Assembly (NCBI GenBank): GCA_049521495.1
Contig: JBEKOT010000087.1
Coordinates: 1 to 10,998, forward strand
DNA length: 10,998 bases
From: CAWEPK01 sp049521495
GTDB lineage: Bacteria; Desulfobacterota; Syntrophorhabdia; Syntrophorhabdales; WCHB1-27
Direction: 5' to 3'
Position 1 is the first letter of the stretch. Every line of letters begins with the position of its first letter. This document shows positions 1-8,199 of this stretch, piece by piece. The notes beneath the pieces are model-generated. The model had not been told where the DNA came from and did not search any database. It saw only the letters and a program-made list of their open reading frames with translations. The translations under genes were made by a program, and so were the position numbers.

Positions 1-97
1 GACCATCCCGCTCGCGAGATACCTAACATAAAGTCCCGAACACGTCCGCGGCGCCGGCTTCAAAAAAAGTTGAAATCGGGCCGGTGAAGTCGTATCA

Positions 98-319
98 TTG
101 GGCATGTCTGGTAGGGACGGGAAGAGGTATTTTCAGGACCCGCTCTTCGAGGAGTTCAGGGCCGACACCTGCTATGTATGCTGCCGAAGGATCCGGCCGA
201 AGAAGGGCATCTGCGTGGGGCAGGGGCTCTGGCGCCACGCCGGCTGCAGGCCGGGCGGCCGGAGATGGTCGGAAAGCAGTATCGAGGCCCGTCTCGCAAG
301 GGCAGGCAGCCGGTCATGA
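98..319 (+). CDS. Small zinc-finger-like protein (hypothetical)
   Basis: A 73-residue basic protein that I do not recognise as a named family. It has a compact cysteine/histidine cluster: C25-x2-C28 followed by C29, then C39, and H47-x2-C50, with a glycine-rich GQGLWRH turn before the last pair. This spacing fits a small treble-clef or zinc-ribbon site; zinc binding is inferred. The C-terminal third is rich in Arg and Ser and may touch nucleic acid. The start is uncertain: TTG at 98 has a weak GGTGA ten bases upstream, and ATG at 104 would only drop two residues. An in-frame stop at 71-73 rules out a longer form. The gene converges on the metallopeptidase gene with a 20-base gap. A real gene is likely from the patterned cysteines and GC-rich third positions, but the function is unknown. 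Confidence 0.55.
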   Translation: MGMSGRDGKRYFQDPLFEEFRADTCYVCCRRIRPKKGICVGQGLWRHAGCRPGGRRWSESSIEARLARAGSRS

Positions 320-339
320 CCCGCCGCCTGCGATAAATT

Positions 340-861
340 TCAATCTTCCTTTCCGCCGTATCCCTTCCGCTTTTTCTTGTTTTGCTCCTGCTTCCGGTCT
401 TCCTTTTCCTGCTCGTAGATGTCCCCTAGCACGGTGGCCACCCGCTCCCGCCATCTCGGATCGTCCTTGTTCAGCTCAACCTCTTCGTAAAAGTCCGATA
501 TGCTGTGGTCGACGAGTCTGTAAGGGTTGGAGTCCGATTCTATATCATAGTAAGTATGGCGCAGCTCGTGGCGCAGCAACCTGACCCGGTCTTCTTCGCC
601 GATGGCGTTCCAGCCCCTCTTGTCGAGGGTGATGATGTAATCGTAACCTTCCACCGCGACCGCCTCGTCTTTCGTGAGGTGCCTGAGAAGGTCGTTCGTC
701 CTCATGATGCGGCCCAGAACCACCCGGCCCCCCGACATCCGCTTTTTGAGATCGAAGAGAGTGATGATCTTTGCATTCTTGAGCTCGGGGAAATATTTGG
801 ACTCGACTTCTCCGAGCATCCTGTTAACATCTTCCGTTACCTCTTCGTACCTGAGTCCCAT
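340..861 (-). CDS. Putative phage-type zinc metallopeptidase
   Basis: A 173-residue soluble protein with no signal peptide. The decisive motif is HELRH at residues 98-102, an HExxH zinc-protease site inside RLLRHELRHTYYD. A downstream VDHSISDF segment offers H119 as the probable third ligand, the arrangement I know from the putative phage metallopeptidase domain family (PF18894-like). The N-terminal half is mixed alpha/beta. The last 25 residues are a charged Lys/Glu/Gln tail, probably disordered. The start ATG at 861 is preceded by AGGAGG about 11 bases away, a slightly long spacing. The family is common in prophages and in bacterial chromosomes; its substrate is not known to me. No other phage gene is visible nearby, so this may be a domesticated copy. 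Fold and zinc site are well supported; the biological role is not. Confidence 0.8.
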   Translation of the reverse strand: MGLRYEEVTEDVNRMLGEVESKYFPELKNAKIITLFDLKKRMSGGRVVLGRIMRTNDLLRHLTKDEAVAVEGYDYIITLDKRGWNAIGEEDRVRLLRHELRHTYYDIESDSNPYRLVDHSISDFYEEVELNKDDPRWRERVATVLGDIYEQEKEDRKQEQNKKKRKGYGGKED

Positions 862-915
862 GGCTTAAAAAACCTCCTTTTATTTCGTGCCGTCCAGATT
901 GCAGGCTGCAGGGGT

Positions 916-943
916 TTTATCATGGGAGCGAGATAGGAATCAA
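916..943 (-). promoter_or_regulatory. Possible weak promoter for metallopeptidase gene
   Basis: On the minus strand TTGATT (938-943) and GATAAA (916-921) are separated by 16 bases, about 55 bases upstream of the metallopeptidase start. The match to the sigma70 consensus is only partial, so this is a weak proposal. Confidence 0.22.
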
Positions 944-954
944 GAGGTTTACGC

Positions 955-983
955 TTGCCCCTTGCCCGATCGTCTCTTATATT
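955..983 (+). promoter_or_regulatory. Probable promoter for the FAD/NAD(P) reductase gene
   Basis: TTGCCC (955-960) and TATATT (978-983) are spaced by 17 bases on the plus strand. The -10 box matches the sigma70 consensus at five of six positions and the -35 box at four of six. A start near 990 would leave a leader of roughly 145 bases before the ATG at 1136. Apart from this and the weak opposite promoter, the gap 862-1135 shows no gene and no riboswitch that I recognise. Confidence 0.4.
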
Positions 984-1135
984 TCAGATAGAAAACAAGC
1001 AGCCTTGTGGAGCATTCTGCAAAACTAAGTAAGGATTGGAGAGGCGAGAGCACCGGCAAAGGAAAGGATGTGGTGGAGTCTCGGAGCAAAGGGTAATTAT
1101 TTTTGCAAAATACTCTGACTGCTAGGAAGGCGGCG

Positions 1136-1855
1136 ATGAAGTATCAGGCGAAGATGCTCGGCAGGGAAACTACGGCAGGTCAGCTGATGGTATTCCGTCT
1201 CGAGAGGCCCGAAGGCTTCGATTTTCTGGCGGGCCAATTCTGCTTTGTGAGCGTTCCGGACATTGGACTTCAGGACAAGGAAGGCCTCCGCAGGCCCCTC
1301 AGCATCGCTTCGTCTCCCCTGGAAAAAGACCTGCTTTTTACGGTCAGGCTTACGGAAAGCGCGTTTAAGCGCACCCTCCGAGGGATGGCAGAGTCAGGCC
1401 GGGTCGAGATTGAGAGCCCGACTGGTCTATTCACTCTGCCCGACTCCAGGGAAAGGCCCCTCGTCTTTCTGGCGGGCGGCATGGGGATTGCCCCTTTCCG
1501 GTCCATGCTGCGCTATTCGGCAGATGCGGAAACGGGACACAGGATCACTCTCTTCTACTCGAGCCGCATACAGGAGGAGGCGCTTTTCCTCGATGAATTT
1601 TATGATATAGCCGCAAAAACCCCCTCTATAGGCGTGGTGGCGACAATAACGAGGCCGGAACAATCGGCAAAAAGTTGGCAGGGTCGCACGGGGCGCCTTA
1701 CCCCATCGACGATCAGGGATGGCTGCGCCTATTGGTCAACCGCGACGTATTACCTTTCAGGACCTCCTGCCATGGTAGAGGGCATGAGGGCCATGCTCGA
1801 AGAAATGGCTATCGGAATGGACCGCATCAAACGGGAAATATGGACCGGGTATTGA
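1136..1855 (+). CDS. FAD/NAD(P)-binding oxidoreductase, ferredoxin-NADP+ reductase type
   Basis: A 239-residue cytoplasmic flavoprotein of the ferredoxin-NADP+ reductase superfamily, expected to move electrons between NAD(P)H and a protein or metal-centre partner through FAD. The N-terminal beta-barrel carries the FAD motif RRPLS at residues 52-56 followed by IASS. The nucleotide-binding half has the Gly-rich GGMGIAPFRSM (114-124), the SGPPAMV motif (208-214) and the family-type C-terminal EIWTGY. There is no 2Fe-2S ferredoxin domain and no dihydroorotate-dehydrogenase iron-sulfur tail, so the partner is a separate protein. I chose ATG 1136 because AGGAAGG lies five bases upstream; a TTG at 1103 would add 11 unremarkable residues. 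It converges with the SYLF gene with a 16-base gap. It is monocistronic in this window, so the partner and pathway cannot be inferred. Confidence 0.85.
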   Translation: MKYQAKMLGRETTAGQLMVFRLERPEGFDFLAGQFCFVSVPDIGLQDKEGLRRPLSIASSPLEKDLLFTVRLTESAFKRTLRGMAESGRVEIESPTGLFTLPDSRERPLVFLAGGMGIAPFRSMLRYSADAETGHRITLFYSSRIQEEALFLDEFYDIAAKTPSIGVVATITRPEQSAKSWQGRTGRLTPSTIRDGCAYWSTATYYLSGPPAMVEGMRAMLEEMAIGMDRIKREIWTGY

Positions 1856-1871
1856 CGCGGTTCAGCCGTCG

Positions 1872-2744
1872 CTAGCCTGCGTCCCCTCCCCCGGGAGCCG
1901 GCGGCTGCTCGGTAGAAGGCGCCGGTTTCTCTTGCGGCTGATTCTCTTCCCCTTCTTTCGGGGTCTCCTTTAGGGGCTGATTTACGGTCTGATCTTTCGG
2001 GACCTCCCTCCCGAGGGGCTTCACCCCGTCGGCAAGCCTGGAAACCGCCTCGATCAGTCCGGCAGACTGGGGGTTCGTTACCGCCCTCTTTCTGAAGACG
2101 TCGGAAGGGGTCACGATGGTGCGATAGTATGCGTTATTCCAGTCGTTCCTGGTCTTTATCACGGCCCCGTCGAGCGATATCCCGCCGTACAGTCCCTTCG
2201 ACCGCGAGAAGCTGACGATATCGGCACTCAGGTTTGCAGTCGAGGCAGCCGCCCCTATGCCCACCGGCCCGGCCGCCACTCCTACGTCTGCGCCCAGCTT
2301 GATGCTGCTTTCCATAAGCGCGTTGACCCCCCTGCCGGTCATGATGACTAGCACTACCTCGGAGGCGCTGCCCCCTATCTGGAGACCGAAGCTAGCCGCG
2401 CCTATGGTATAGAAGGCAGGGCCTATCCAGAGGCCCGTCAGGGTATCGCGCGCAATGAGCACGCCGCTGCCGCCCGAGGCCCCCACAATGAAGGCCCCTT
2501 TCAGGATCTGGGGCGCGACAAAGACGCCCTGCGCGTCTTTGATGAGGTTGCGGAACCCTTGCATCTCCTCCGCCCGAGCGAAGTTCTCCAGGGTCTGCTG
2601 GGCCCTGTCGACGAGGTGTCTGGCCTCCATCGCGTCGTCTGCCGCCGCACGACCGGGGACAAGCACGCCAAGCTGCGCAAAGACAAAAATGATCAGCGCC
2701 GCCGGCATGATCTTTGCCGCTACAAGCAATCGCCGTCTCTTCAT
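1872..2744 (-). CDS. Exported SYLF (YSC84-like) lipid-binding domain protein
   Basis: A 290-residue protein with a clear signal peptide: Arg-rich start MKRRR, a hydrophobic core to about residue 30, and a likely cut after GRAAA near residue 35, so it acts in the periplasm or on a membrane face. Residues ~60-235 match the SYLF/YSC84 domain: GVFVAPQILKGAFIVGASGGSG, GPAFYTIGAASFGLQIG and the SKGLYGGISLDGAVI segment are typical. In eukaryotes the domain binds phosphoinositides and actin; the bacterial role is unclear, perhaps envelope lipid binding. Residues ~245-290 are a Pro/Glu/Gln tail that looks disordered. The start ATG at 2744 follows AAGGAGG with a short four-base gap; an ATG at 2748 is out of frame. 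It is the last gene of the minus-strand run, 64 bases after malQ. Confidence 0.88.
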   Translation of the reverse strand: MKRRRLLVAAKIMPAALIIFVFAQLGVLVPGRAAADDAMEARHLVDRAQQTLENFARAEEMQGFRNLIKDAQGVFVAPQILKGAFIVGASGGSGVLIARDTLTGLWIGPAFYTIGAASFGLQIGGSASEVVLVIMTGRGVNALMESSIKLGADVGVAAGPVGIGAAASTANLSADIVSFSRSKGLYGGISLDGAVIKTRNDWNNAYYRTIVTPSDVFRKRAVTNPQSAGLIEAVSRLADGVKPLGREVPKDQTVNQPLKETPKEGEENQPQEKPAPSTEQPPAPGGGDAG

Positions 2745-2808
2745 GCATCCTCCTTAAATCACTTTCCTATATTGCTCCCCTCCCGAGCCTCGACTCCAAT
2801 CTTTGCCC

Positions 2809-4308
2809 CTATGCCCTTCCGTAGGTGACGGTCATGGAACGGAGCTTGTCTGCAGCATCCGCAGTGAGCTCTCCGGGGACGAACCTCCAAACCCAGTTCC
2901 CCTTGCCTACCGAGGGCCGGTTCATTTGCCCTTCCCGGCCGATGCCGAGAATGTCCTGGAGGGGGAAGATGGCCACCCGGGCGACCGACGCCATTGCGAG
3001 CCTTATGAGATCCCAGTGCACCTCGTCCGCCCGCGCTTCCCTGCCGAGGTAACGGAACAGGCGCTCCTTCTCGTCCGGCCTTGCCTCATTCTCGAACCAG
3101 CCCCTGACCGTGTTGTTATCATGGGTGCCCGTATAGACCACATAGTTCTTTTCGTAGGTATGGGGCAGGTATATATGCATGGGGTTGTCGTCTCCGAAGG
3201 CAAACAGGAGGACCTTCATGCCTAAAAGACCCAGTTCCGCGATGACCTCCCTCACGTCGGGGGTGATCATGCCTAAGTCTTCCGCAATTATGGGAAGGCT
3301 GAAGAAGTGCCTTGAGAGATGATCGAAAAAATCGCGAACGGGGGCAGCCATCCACCGGCCGTTAACCGCGTTCTTTTGGCCGGCAGGGACTTCCCAGAAC
3401 TGCACGAGGCCGCGGAAATGGTCGATCCTGACTGCATCCAGGAGCATAAGGGTGTGGCGCATCCTCTCGACCCACCATGAATAGCCCGTCTGCATCAGGG
3501 CGTCCCAGTTGTAGACCGGGTTGCCCCAGAGTTGGCCCGTCGCGCTGAAATAGTCGGGCGGCACTCCGCCGACCGTCTGGGGTTTCTTTTCCCAGTCAAG
3601 CTTAAAAATGCCAGGGTTTGCCCATACATCGGCGCTGTCGTAGCTGACGTATATGGGGATGTCCCCTAAAATCTGCACTCCTCGCTCGTTGCAGTATTTC
3701 TTGAAGGCCGTCCACTGGCGGAAGAAAAGGTACTGCCAGAACTTTTCCCGTTCGATGTCGGCTCTTGACTCCCTTCGGACCAGCTCCAGGCTTTCCTGTG
3801 ACCGGTCCCTCAGTTCCGGGGGCCACTTGTTCCACACCCGACCGTTCATGCGCTTCTTGATCGAGACGAAGAGCGCGTAAGTATCGAGCCATGATGCCTG
3901 TTCTTCACAAAACCGGGTGAACCGGTCCCGATCACGGCGGGACTCTACGAAACCGTCGTAAGCCAAATTCAGAAGGCGCTCCTTGTACGAGGCCGCCCCT
4001 TCGTAGTCGCACCTGTCTTCGGGTAGCGGGGGCCTCGAATCGACCTCCTTCTGAGCAAGGAAACCATCCCGGACGAGCATTTCCGGACTTATGAGGAGGG
4101 TATTCCCGGCAAAGGTGGAGATGCTGCTGTACGGGGAATTGCCGTATACCGGAGCGGTCGGGCTGAGAGGCAATATCTGCCAGTAGCTCTGGCGCGTCTC
4201 GGAGAGGAAATCGGCGAACCGGCGAGCCCAGGGCCCAAGGTCGCCTATGCCATAGGGCGAGGGAAGGGATGTGATGTGGAGCAGGACGCCGGACCCTCTT
4301 TTCCTCAT
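2809..4308 (-). CDS. malQ: 4-alpha-glucanotransferase (amylomaltase, GH77)
   Basis: This enzyme transfers segments of alpha-1,4-glucan between acceptors, releasing glucose, in maltodextrin or glycogen turnover in the cytoplasm. The 499-residue length matches the compact bacterial amylomaltase type (Thermus enzyme about 500). All landmarks are present: SGVLLHITSLPSPYGIGDLG at the N-terminus, the GNSPYSS motif (57-63), the PPDYFSATGQLWGNPVYNW loop (250-268), nucleophile D296 in VRIDHFRG, acid/base E343 in IIAEDLG and D397 in TGTHDNN. The enzyme should be active. The start ATG at 4308 has AGGAG five bases upstream. It lies 134 bases after the small unknown gene in the minus-strand run. No other maltose or glycogen gene is in the window, so a housekeeping glycogen role is inferred rather than shown. 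Confidence 0.96.
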   Translation of the reverse strand: MRKRGSGVLLHITSLPSPYGIGDLGPWARRFADFLSETRQSYWQILPLSPTAPVYGNSPYSSISTFAGNTLLISPEMLVRDGFLAQKEVDSRPPLPEDRCDYEGAASYKERLLNLAYDGFVESRRDRDRFTRFCEEQASWLDTYALFVSIKKRMNGRVWNKWPPELRDRSQESLELVRRESRADIEREKFWQYLFFRQWTAFKKYCNERGVQILGDIPIYVSYDSADVWANPGIFKLDWEKKPQTVGGVPPDYFSATGQLWGNPVYNWDALMQTGYSWWVERMRHTLMLLDAVRIDHFRGLVQFWEVPAGQKNAVNGRWMAAPVRDFFDHLSRHFFSLPIIAEDLGMITPDVREVIAELGLLGMKVLLFAFGDDNPMHIYLPHTYEKNYVVYTGTHDNNTVRGWFENEARPDEKERLFRYLGREARADEVHWDLIRLAMASVARVAIFPLQDILGIGREGQMNRPSVGKGNWVWRFVPGELTADAADKLRSMTVTYGRA

Positions 4309-4442
4309 TATCGCTCCTGATTGAATTCTTTTGCTTGCCTGTACATTTTGCTGGGACGGAGCCCAAAGCCAGGGGAAATAGCCCGCTTTACGTACCCGCT
4401 GTTTTCGGCGTCGGCGGCCACCCCTTTTCCTTTTGCCCCCTC

Positions 4443-4673
4443 CTAGAGCATATTCTTTACCCTGAGCTGCAGCTCGAGGAGATCTGCCTTCGAGAGCTTC
4501 AGCGAGCCGTCCTTTTTAACCTTCTCGGGTGTCACCTTCCTGACCGCTTCCGAGACTGCGTCGGATATGGTAAGGCTGCTTTTCATGAAGTAGCTGAAAG
4601 CCCAGCTCGTGATCCTGTATTTTTCTTTCTCGGAGAGCCCTGCGCCGGGCCACGGGAACTTCCACGCACTCAA
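4443..4673 (-). CDS. Small hypothetical protein
   Basis: A 76-residue protein of unknown function. It begins at TTG 4673, which is supported by a perfect AAGGAGG seven bases upstream; no ATG gives a comparable start. The sequence is mostly helical and basic, with FPWPGAGLSEKEKYRI near the N-terminus, a serine/alanine helix (SLTISDAVSEAVRKV) and a Lys/Leu-rich C-terminal helix. It has no cysteine, no signal peptide and no membrane segment. The C-terminal run LSKADLLELQLRVKNML is amphipathic and could be a dimer or partner-binding helix. It sits 114 bases after the second ABC gene and 134 bases before malQ, in the same direction, so it is probably co-transcribed. I see no family match that I can name. 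Confidence 0.6.
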   Translation of the reverse strand: MSAWKFPWPGAGLSEKEKYRITSWAFSYFMKSSLTISDAVSEAVRKVTPEKVKKDGSLKLSKADLLELQLRVKNML

Positions 4674-4705
4674 ATATCAGCCTCCTTGCCCGTCCGAGCC
4701 GTCGA

Positions 4706-4747
4706 TGCGCCTCAACCCCGCCTGTTCGTGGCTTAGCCGGAGGCGCA
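4706..4747 (-). repeat. Inverted repeat between ABC gene and small gene
   Basis: TGCGCCTC (4706-4713) and GAGGCGCA (4740-4747) are perfect 8-base inverted arms around a 26-base loop. There is no U-tract, so it is not a standard terminator; it might be an mRNA-processing or attenuating stem between the exporter genes and the genes downstream. Confidence 0.3.
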
Positions 4748-4787
4748 GATGCGGACCCTGCGGGCATGAGACATAGTTTAGCATAAA

Positions 4788-6497
4788 TCATAACTGGCCT
4801 CCCCTCTTATAGATGCTGTAAAGATGGTGGTAGATGCCTTTTCTTTCCAAAAGCTCGCAGTGGTCCCCCTCCTCGGCCAGCTCGCCGTTATGGATCACGA
4901 CGATCCTGTCCATCTCTGCCATCGTCGAGATCCTATGGGCTATCACGAGCCACGTGGCCTGGCCCAGCTCCTCCTCCATGATACCCCTTACGCTCTTTTC
5001 GAGGTACCGGTCGATCCTGCTCGTCGCCTCGTCGAGGATGATATACCGGGGCCTGTAGGCGATCACTCTGCCTATGGCGATTAGCTGCTTCTCCCCTTCG
5101 GAAAGGTTGCGCCCCTCTTCGGCGATCAATTTCGCCGCCCCTTCTTGCGAAAAACCCCGTATGAGCCGATCGAGGCCGGGGTGGATCTTATCGTCGGCGA
5201 CAAACAGGTTCTCCCTGATTGTCCTCGGAAAGACATAGACGTCCTGCGATACGATTCCGAAGGCCTTTCGCAGGGATTCCAAAGAGTAGTCCGCGATGGG
5301 GCGTCCGCCTATCCGTATCTCCCCCCTGGTGGGCATGTAAAAGCCGAGGAGCAGGTTTATGAGGGAGGTCTTGCCCGATCCCGTAAGCCCCACGATGCCC
5401 AGTTTCTCTCCTTCCCTTATTCTGAGGTTGATCCCTTTCAGGGCGTACATATCATCGTTCTCGTAGGAGAGCCAGACGTCCCGCAACTCGACGTCGCCCG
5501 CCACATCAAGGGCCGGTCTGCCGCGGGCCGACTCCTCCGGCTCGGTCGCATGGAGCCTGTGCAGTTTTTCCAGGCTGGATTGGGCGTTCTGGTAGAGGTT
5601 GTATTTTTCACTCAGGTCTCGGATCGGGTTATACAGCTTGTGGGAGTACTCGATGAAAGCAACTATGGTGCCAAAGGTGACTGCGCCGAAGGACAGAAGG
5701 TATCCGCTCGACCACAGGATTGCCAGGATCGACAGGATGCCTATAGACTCCACAAATGGGAAATAGAGGGAAAGATAGAGGATGACCTTCTTAAACACGA
5801 GCCTGTACCGGGCGTTCTTCTCGGCGAACCGATCCATTTCCTCACCCTCTCGGTCGAACGCCTTGGCTACGTAGATGCCCGCCAGGCTTTCCCCCATAAA
5901 GGCGTTCATTTCGGAGACGCTTTCCCTCGACTGTTGATAGGCCCTGTGGAAGCACCTCCGGAAGATATCGACGATAGGGACGAGGATGAAGAAAAAGAGC
6001 ATGACCACAGCAGTCAGGGGCATGCTGAGGTAGAGCATGACGGCCAGTATGCCGGTGATGGTGATAATGTCGCCCACGCTCGTGACGATCCCGGATGTAA
6101 TGAACTCGTTGATGCTCTCCATATCGCTCGTCACGTAGTGGAGGTTTTTCCCCAGAGGGGTCCTGTCGAAATAAGGGACGGGCAGGCGCATGAGGTGCAC
6201 GAAGGTTTCCATTCTCATCTGTCGTATAACGCTCTGGCCGAAGAGCTGCGTCACGTATACCTGAAAATACATGGCTCCATACTCAAGGCAGATGAAGCAT
6301 AGATATAAGAGCGCAGCCGCCGAAAGGCCGCGAAGATCGCCCCGGCCGATGTACCGGTCGACCGCTACCTTCAGGATGTAGGCGGGCGCCATTCTCGAGA
6401 GGGCGACGACGAGCATGAGGAATAGGGAGAGAAGCGCCAGGCGGTTGTACCTGGCCACGTATCGGAAAAGGAAATCCCGGATCAAGCCCGATCCCAT
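4788..6497 (-). CDS. ABC exporter half-transporter, catalytic subunit of heterodimer
   Basis: A 569-residue type IV ABC exporter: a six-helix membrane domain (residues ~15-310) fused to a nucleotide-binding domain (~330-569). Walker A GLTGSGKTS (370-378), Q-loop Q418, Walker B YIILDE with catalytic Glu490, and H-loop H521 in VIAHR are all intact. Its signature is LSEGE (465-469) instead of LSGGQ. This is the mirror image of the partner subunit, so the intact Walker motifs here would pair with the partner's LSGGQ to form the hydrolytic site. The start ATG 6497 is one base after the partner's stop (TAG G ATG), with AAAGGA upstream, which implies translational coupling. The family includes multidrug and lipid or peptide exporters (MdlAB, BmrCD type); the substrate cannot be told from sequence. 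The stretch between the Q-loop region and the signature is shorter than in MsbA-type proteins. Confidence 0.92.
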   Translation of the reverse strand: MGSGLIRDFLFRYVARYNRLALLSLFLMLVVALSRMAPAYILKVAVDRYIGRGDLRGLSAAALLYLCFICLEYGAMYFQVYVTQLFGQSVIRQMRMETFVHLMRLPVPYFDRTPLGKNLHYVTSDMESINEFITSGIVTSVGDIITITGILAVMLYLSMPLTAVVMLFFFILVPIVDIFRRCFHRAYQQSRESVSEMNAFMGESLAGIYVAKAFDREGEEMDRFAEKNARYRLVFKKVILYLSLYFPFVESIGILSILAILWSSGYLLSFGAVTFGTIVAFIEYSHKLYNPIRDLSEKYNLYQNAQSSLEKLHRLHATEPEESARGRPALDVAGDVELRDVWLSYENDDMYALKGINLRIREGEKLGIVGLTGSGKTSLINLLLGFYMPTRGEIRIGGRPIADYSLESLRKAFGIVSQDVYVFPRTIRENLFVADDKIHPGLDRLIRGFSQEGAAKLIAEEGRNLSEGEKQLIAIGRVIAYRPRYIILDEATSRIDRYLEKSVRGIMEEELGQATWLVIAHRISTMAEMDRIVVIHNGELAEEGDHCELLERKGIYHHLYSIYKRGGQL

Positions 6498-6498
6498 C

Positions 6499-8184
6499 CT
6501 ATCCTTTCACCTCGTAGAGGAGTTTCATGTAAGGATCCCGGCTCAGGAGGTCGCCTGCGCTCCCCTGGTCGACCATCTCGCCGCCGACGAGCACCGCCGC
6601 CCTGTCGATGAAGGAGAGGGGAACCGGCTTTGACGAGGCGATGATCACCGTCTTTCCGTCAAGAACGGGCCTGACCCTTTCCCATATCAGGTGCTCCGTA
6701 TAGCCGTCCACGTGAGTAAAGGGGTCGTCGAGGAGCAGTATGCGCGGTCCTCTCGAGAGAGCCCTTGCCAGGGTGAGCCTCTGCTTCTGCCCGCCCGACA
6801 GGGTGACCCCCCGTTCCCCGACCACCGTTTCCACGCCCTTCTGGAATCTTTCGATCTCTTCGGCCATGCTGACCGCTTCCATGAGCCGGGCGAGGTCGGG
6901 AGAGGCAAAGACGTTCTCCCTTATCGAACTCGAGTACAGAAAAGGGTCCTGAGGTACGAGGCCTATCTCCCTTCTCAAGGCAGAAAGGGCGATCTTGCGC
7001 ACGTCGATTCCGTCCAGCCGGATCGAGCCCGTGTGGTCATCCTCGAGGCCCAGGAGAAGGTTGAGCAGCGTCGACTTGCCGCTTCCGGTCGGTCCCGTGA
7101 TGAGCATCTTCTCGCCCGGCTGAAGGGAAAAGCTGATGTCCTTCAGCACATCCCGTCCATCTTTTCGCAGCCCGACGTGGTCGAAGATAATGGCGCCCCC
7201 GAGCGAATCGGGGCGTATTCCCCCCGTCCTTTCCTCTTCAAACCCATAAATCGCTTCTATCCTCTGGAGTGAAGCCACGCCCCTCTGGTAAAGGTTCAGC
7301 ACCCATCCGAGGGCCGCAATGGGCCACATAAGCATCAGGTAGTAGGTGTTGAGGGCTATGAAATCGCCGAGCGTGATGCGATGCTCTATCAGGTAATAAC
7401 CACCCAGCCACAAAACGATGAGCGTGCCCACGCCCCCGAGAAAGCCTGTCATCGGCAGGAGGATTCCCCATACCCTTGTCGCCTCAAGGGTCTTTTCCAT
7501 GTACGACCTGTTCAGCTCGTCGAAGCGCGCCTGCTCTTCTTCCTGGAGGCGATAGTTCTTTATCAGTCTGATGCCTGACAGCACCTCGTTCACGTCTTTC
7601 GAAAGATGGCCGTTTACACTCTGAATCTCGGTGAAGACGCGATGCAACCTCCCCAGAAAACCGTACATGACCAGGAAGAGAAAACACAAGGGGACGACCG
7701 AGAGCACCGTGATCGAGGGGGAGAGCCTGAACATCATGGCTATGCTCAAGACCGTTATGGCTGCTGTGTTCGAGAAATTGAGGGTGACGAGGGAGATCAT
7801 CATCCTGACGTTGTTGACGTCAGTCATCATTCTCGCGATGAGGTCGCCCCGGTGTTGGTTTCTGAAAAAGGCGTACGGCAGGGAGATGAGGTGGGCGTAA
7901 AAATCCCTGCGAAGCTCGAACTCGATATCCCGGCCGCTGTTGAAGATGCTCATCCGCGCCCTGCTCTTGAGCCCCGCCTGCACGAGGGCCAGAATTGCGC
8001 ATGCAATTATGACGCGTATGACCGGACGGCCGAAGCCGGCTTTCAGCCCGTCCACGCCTAGCTTGATGAGAAAGGGTATGGCCGCAGAAACCAGGGAAGC
8101 AGCAACTATTAGGAGGATAGCGCAAAAAAAACTTCCCCTATACCGTCTGATATAGGGGATGATCAAGGCAAGTTGCTTATGCAC
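6499..8184 (-). CDS. ABC exporter half-transporter, degenerate-site subunit of heterodimer
   Basis: A 561-residue membrane-plus-ATPase exporter subunit. Six membrane helices span about residues 15-310. The ATPase has Walker A GPTGSGKST (364-372), Q-loop Q412 and a canonical signature LSGGQ (462-466), but Walker B reads LLLDDPF, so Asp487 replaces the catalytic Glu, and the H-loop histidine is missing (IIASSKP, around residues 514-519). Such a site binds ATP but is expected to hydrolyse it poorly, as known in asymmetric heterodimeric exporters. Its LSGGQ completes the active site of the partner encoded directly downstream. The start is GTG at 8184, 15 bases after the rplC stop; the Shine-Dalgarno is weak, so coupling to rplC translation is likely. 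A three-codon ATG-CGT-GCA-TAA reading overlaps the start in another frame and is probably meaningless. Confidence 0.9.
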   Translation of the reverse strand: MHKQLALIIPYIRRYRGSFFCAILLIVAASLVSAAIPFLIKLGVDGLKAGFGRPVIRVIIACAILALVQAGLKSRARMSIFNSGRDIEFELRRDFYAHLISLPYAFFRNQHRGDLIARMMTDVNNVRMMISLVTLNFSNTAAITVLSIAMMFRLSPSITVLSVVPLCFLFLVMYGFLGRLHRVFTEIQSVNGHLSKDVNEVLSGIRLIKNYRLQEEEQARFDELNRSYMEKTLEATRVWGILLPMTGFLGGVGTLIVLWLGGYYLIEHRITLGDFIALNTYYLMLMWPIAALGWVLNLYQRGVASLQRIEAIYGFEEERTGGIRPDSLGGAIIFDHVGLRKDGRDVLKDISFSLQPGEKMLITGPTGSGKSTLLNLLLGLEDDHTGSIRLDGIDVRKIALSALRREIGLVPQDPFLYSSSIRENVFASPDLARLMEAVSMAEEIERFQKGVETVVGERGVTLSGGQKQRLTLARALSRGPRILLLDDPFTHVDGYTEHLIWERVRPVLDGKTVIIASSKPVPLSFIDRAAVLVGGEMVDQGSAGDLLSRDPYMKLLYEVKG

Positions 8185-8199
8185 GCATGTATACGACGC

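Noticed and set aside
1..31. Possible C-terminal end of a plus-strand gene (TIPLARYLT then stop)
   Set aside because: Nine codons are too few to identify a gene, and another frame is also open here.
312..321. Perfect palindrome GGTCATGACC at the end of the first gene
   Set aside because: Ten bases covering a stop codon, with no T-run and no second copy noticed; likely chance.
84..584. Plus-strand open frame of 166 codons at the left end
   Set aside because: It overlaps the zinc-finger-like gene and the metallopeptidase gene in wrong frames and has a low-complexity Arg/Ser/Pro translation.
1845..1885. Terminator between the convergent reductase and SYLF genes
   Set aside because: Only a GACGC/GCGTC pair with a long loop is present and no U-tract follows on either strand.
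5145..6302. Long plus-strand open frame of 385 codons
   Set aside because: It lies entirely antisense to the well-supported ABC exporter gene, and its His/Asp/Glu/Gly-rich translation matches nothing; a shadow of GC-rich coding DNA.
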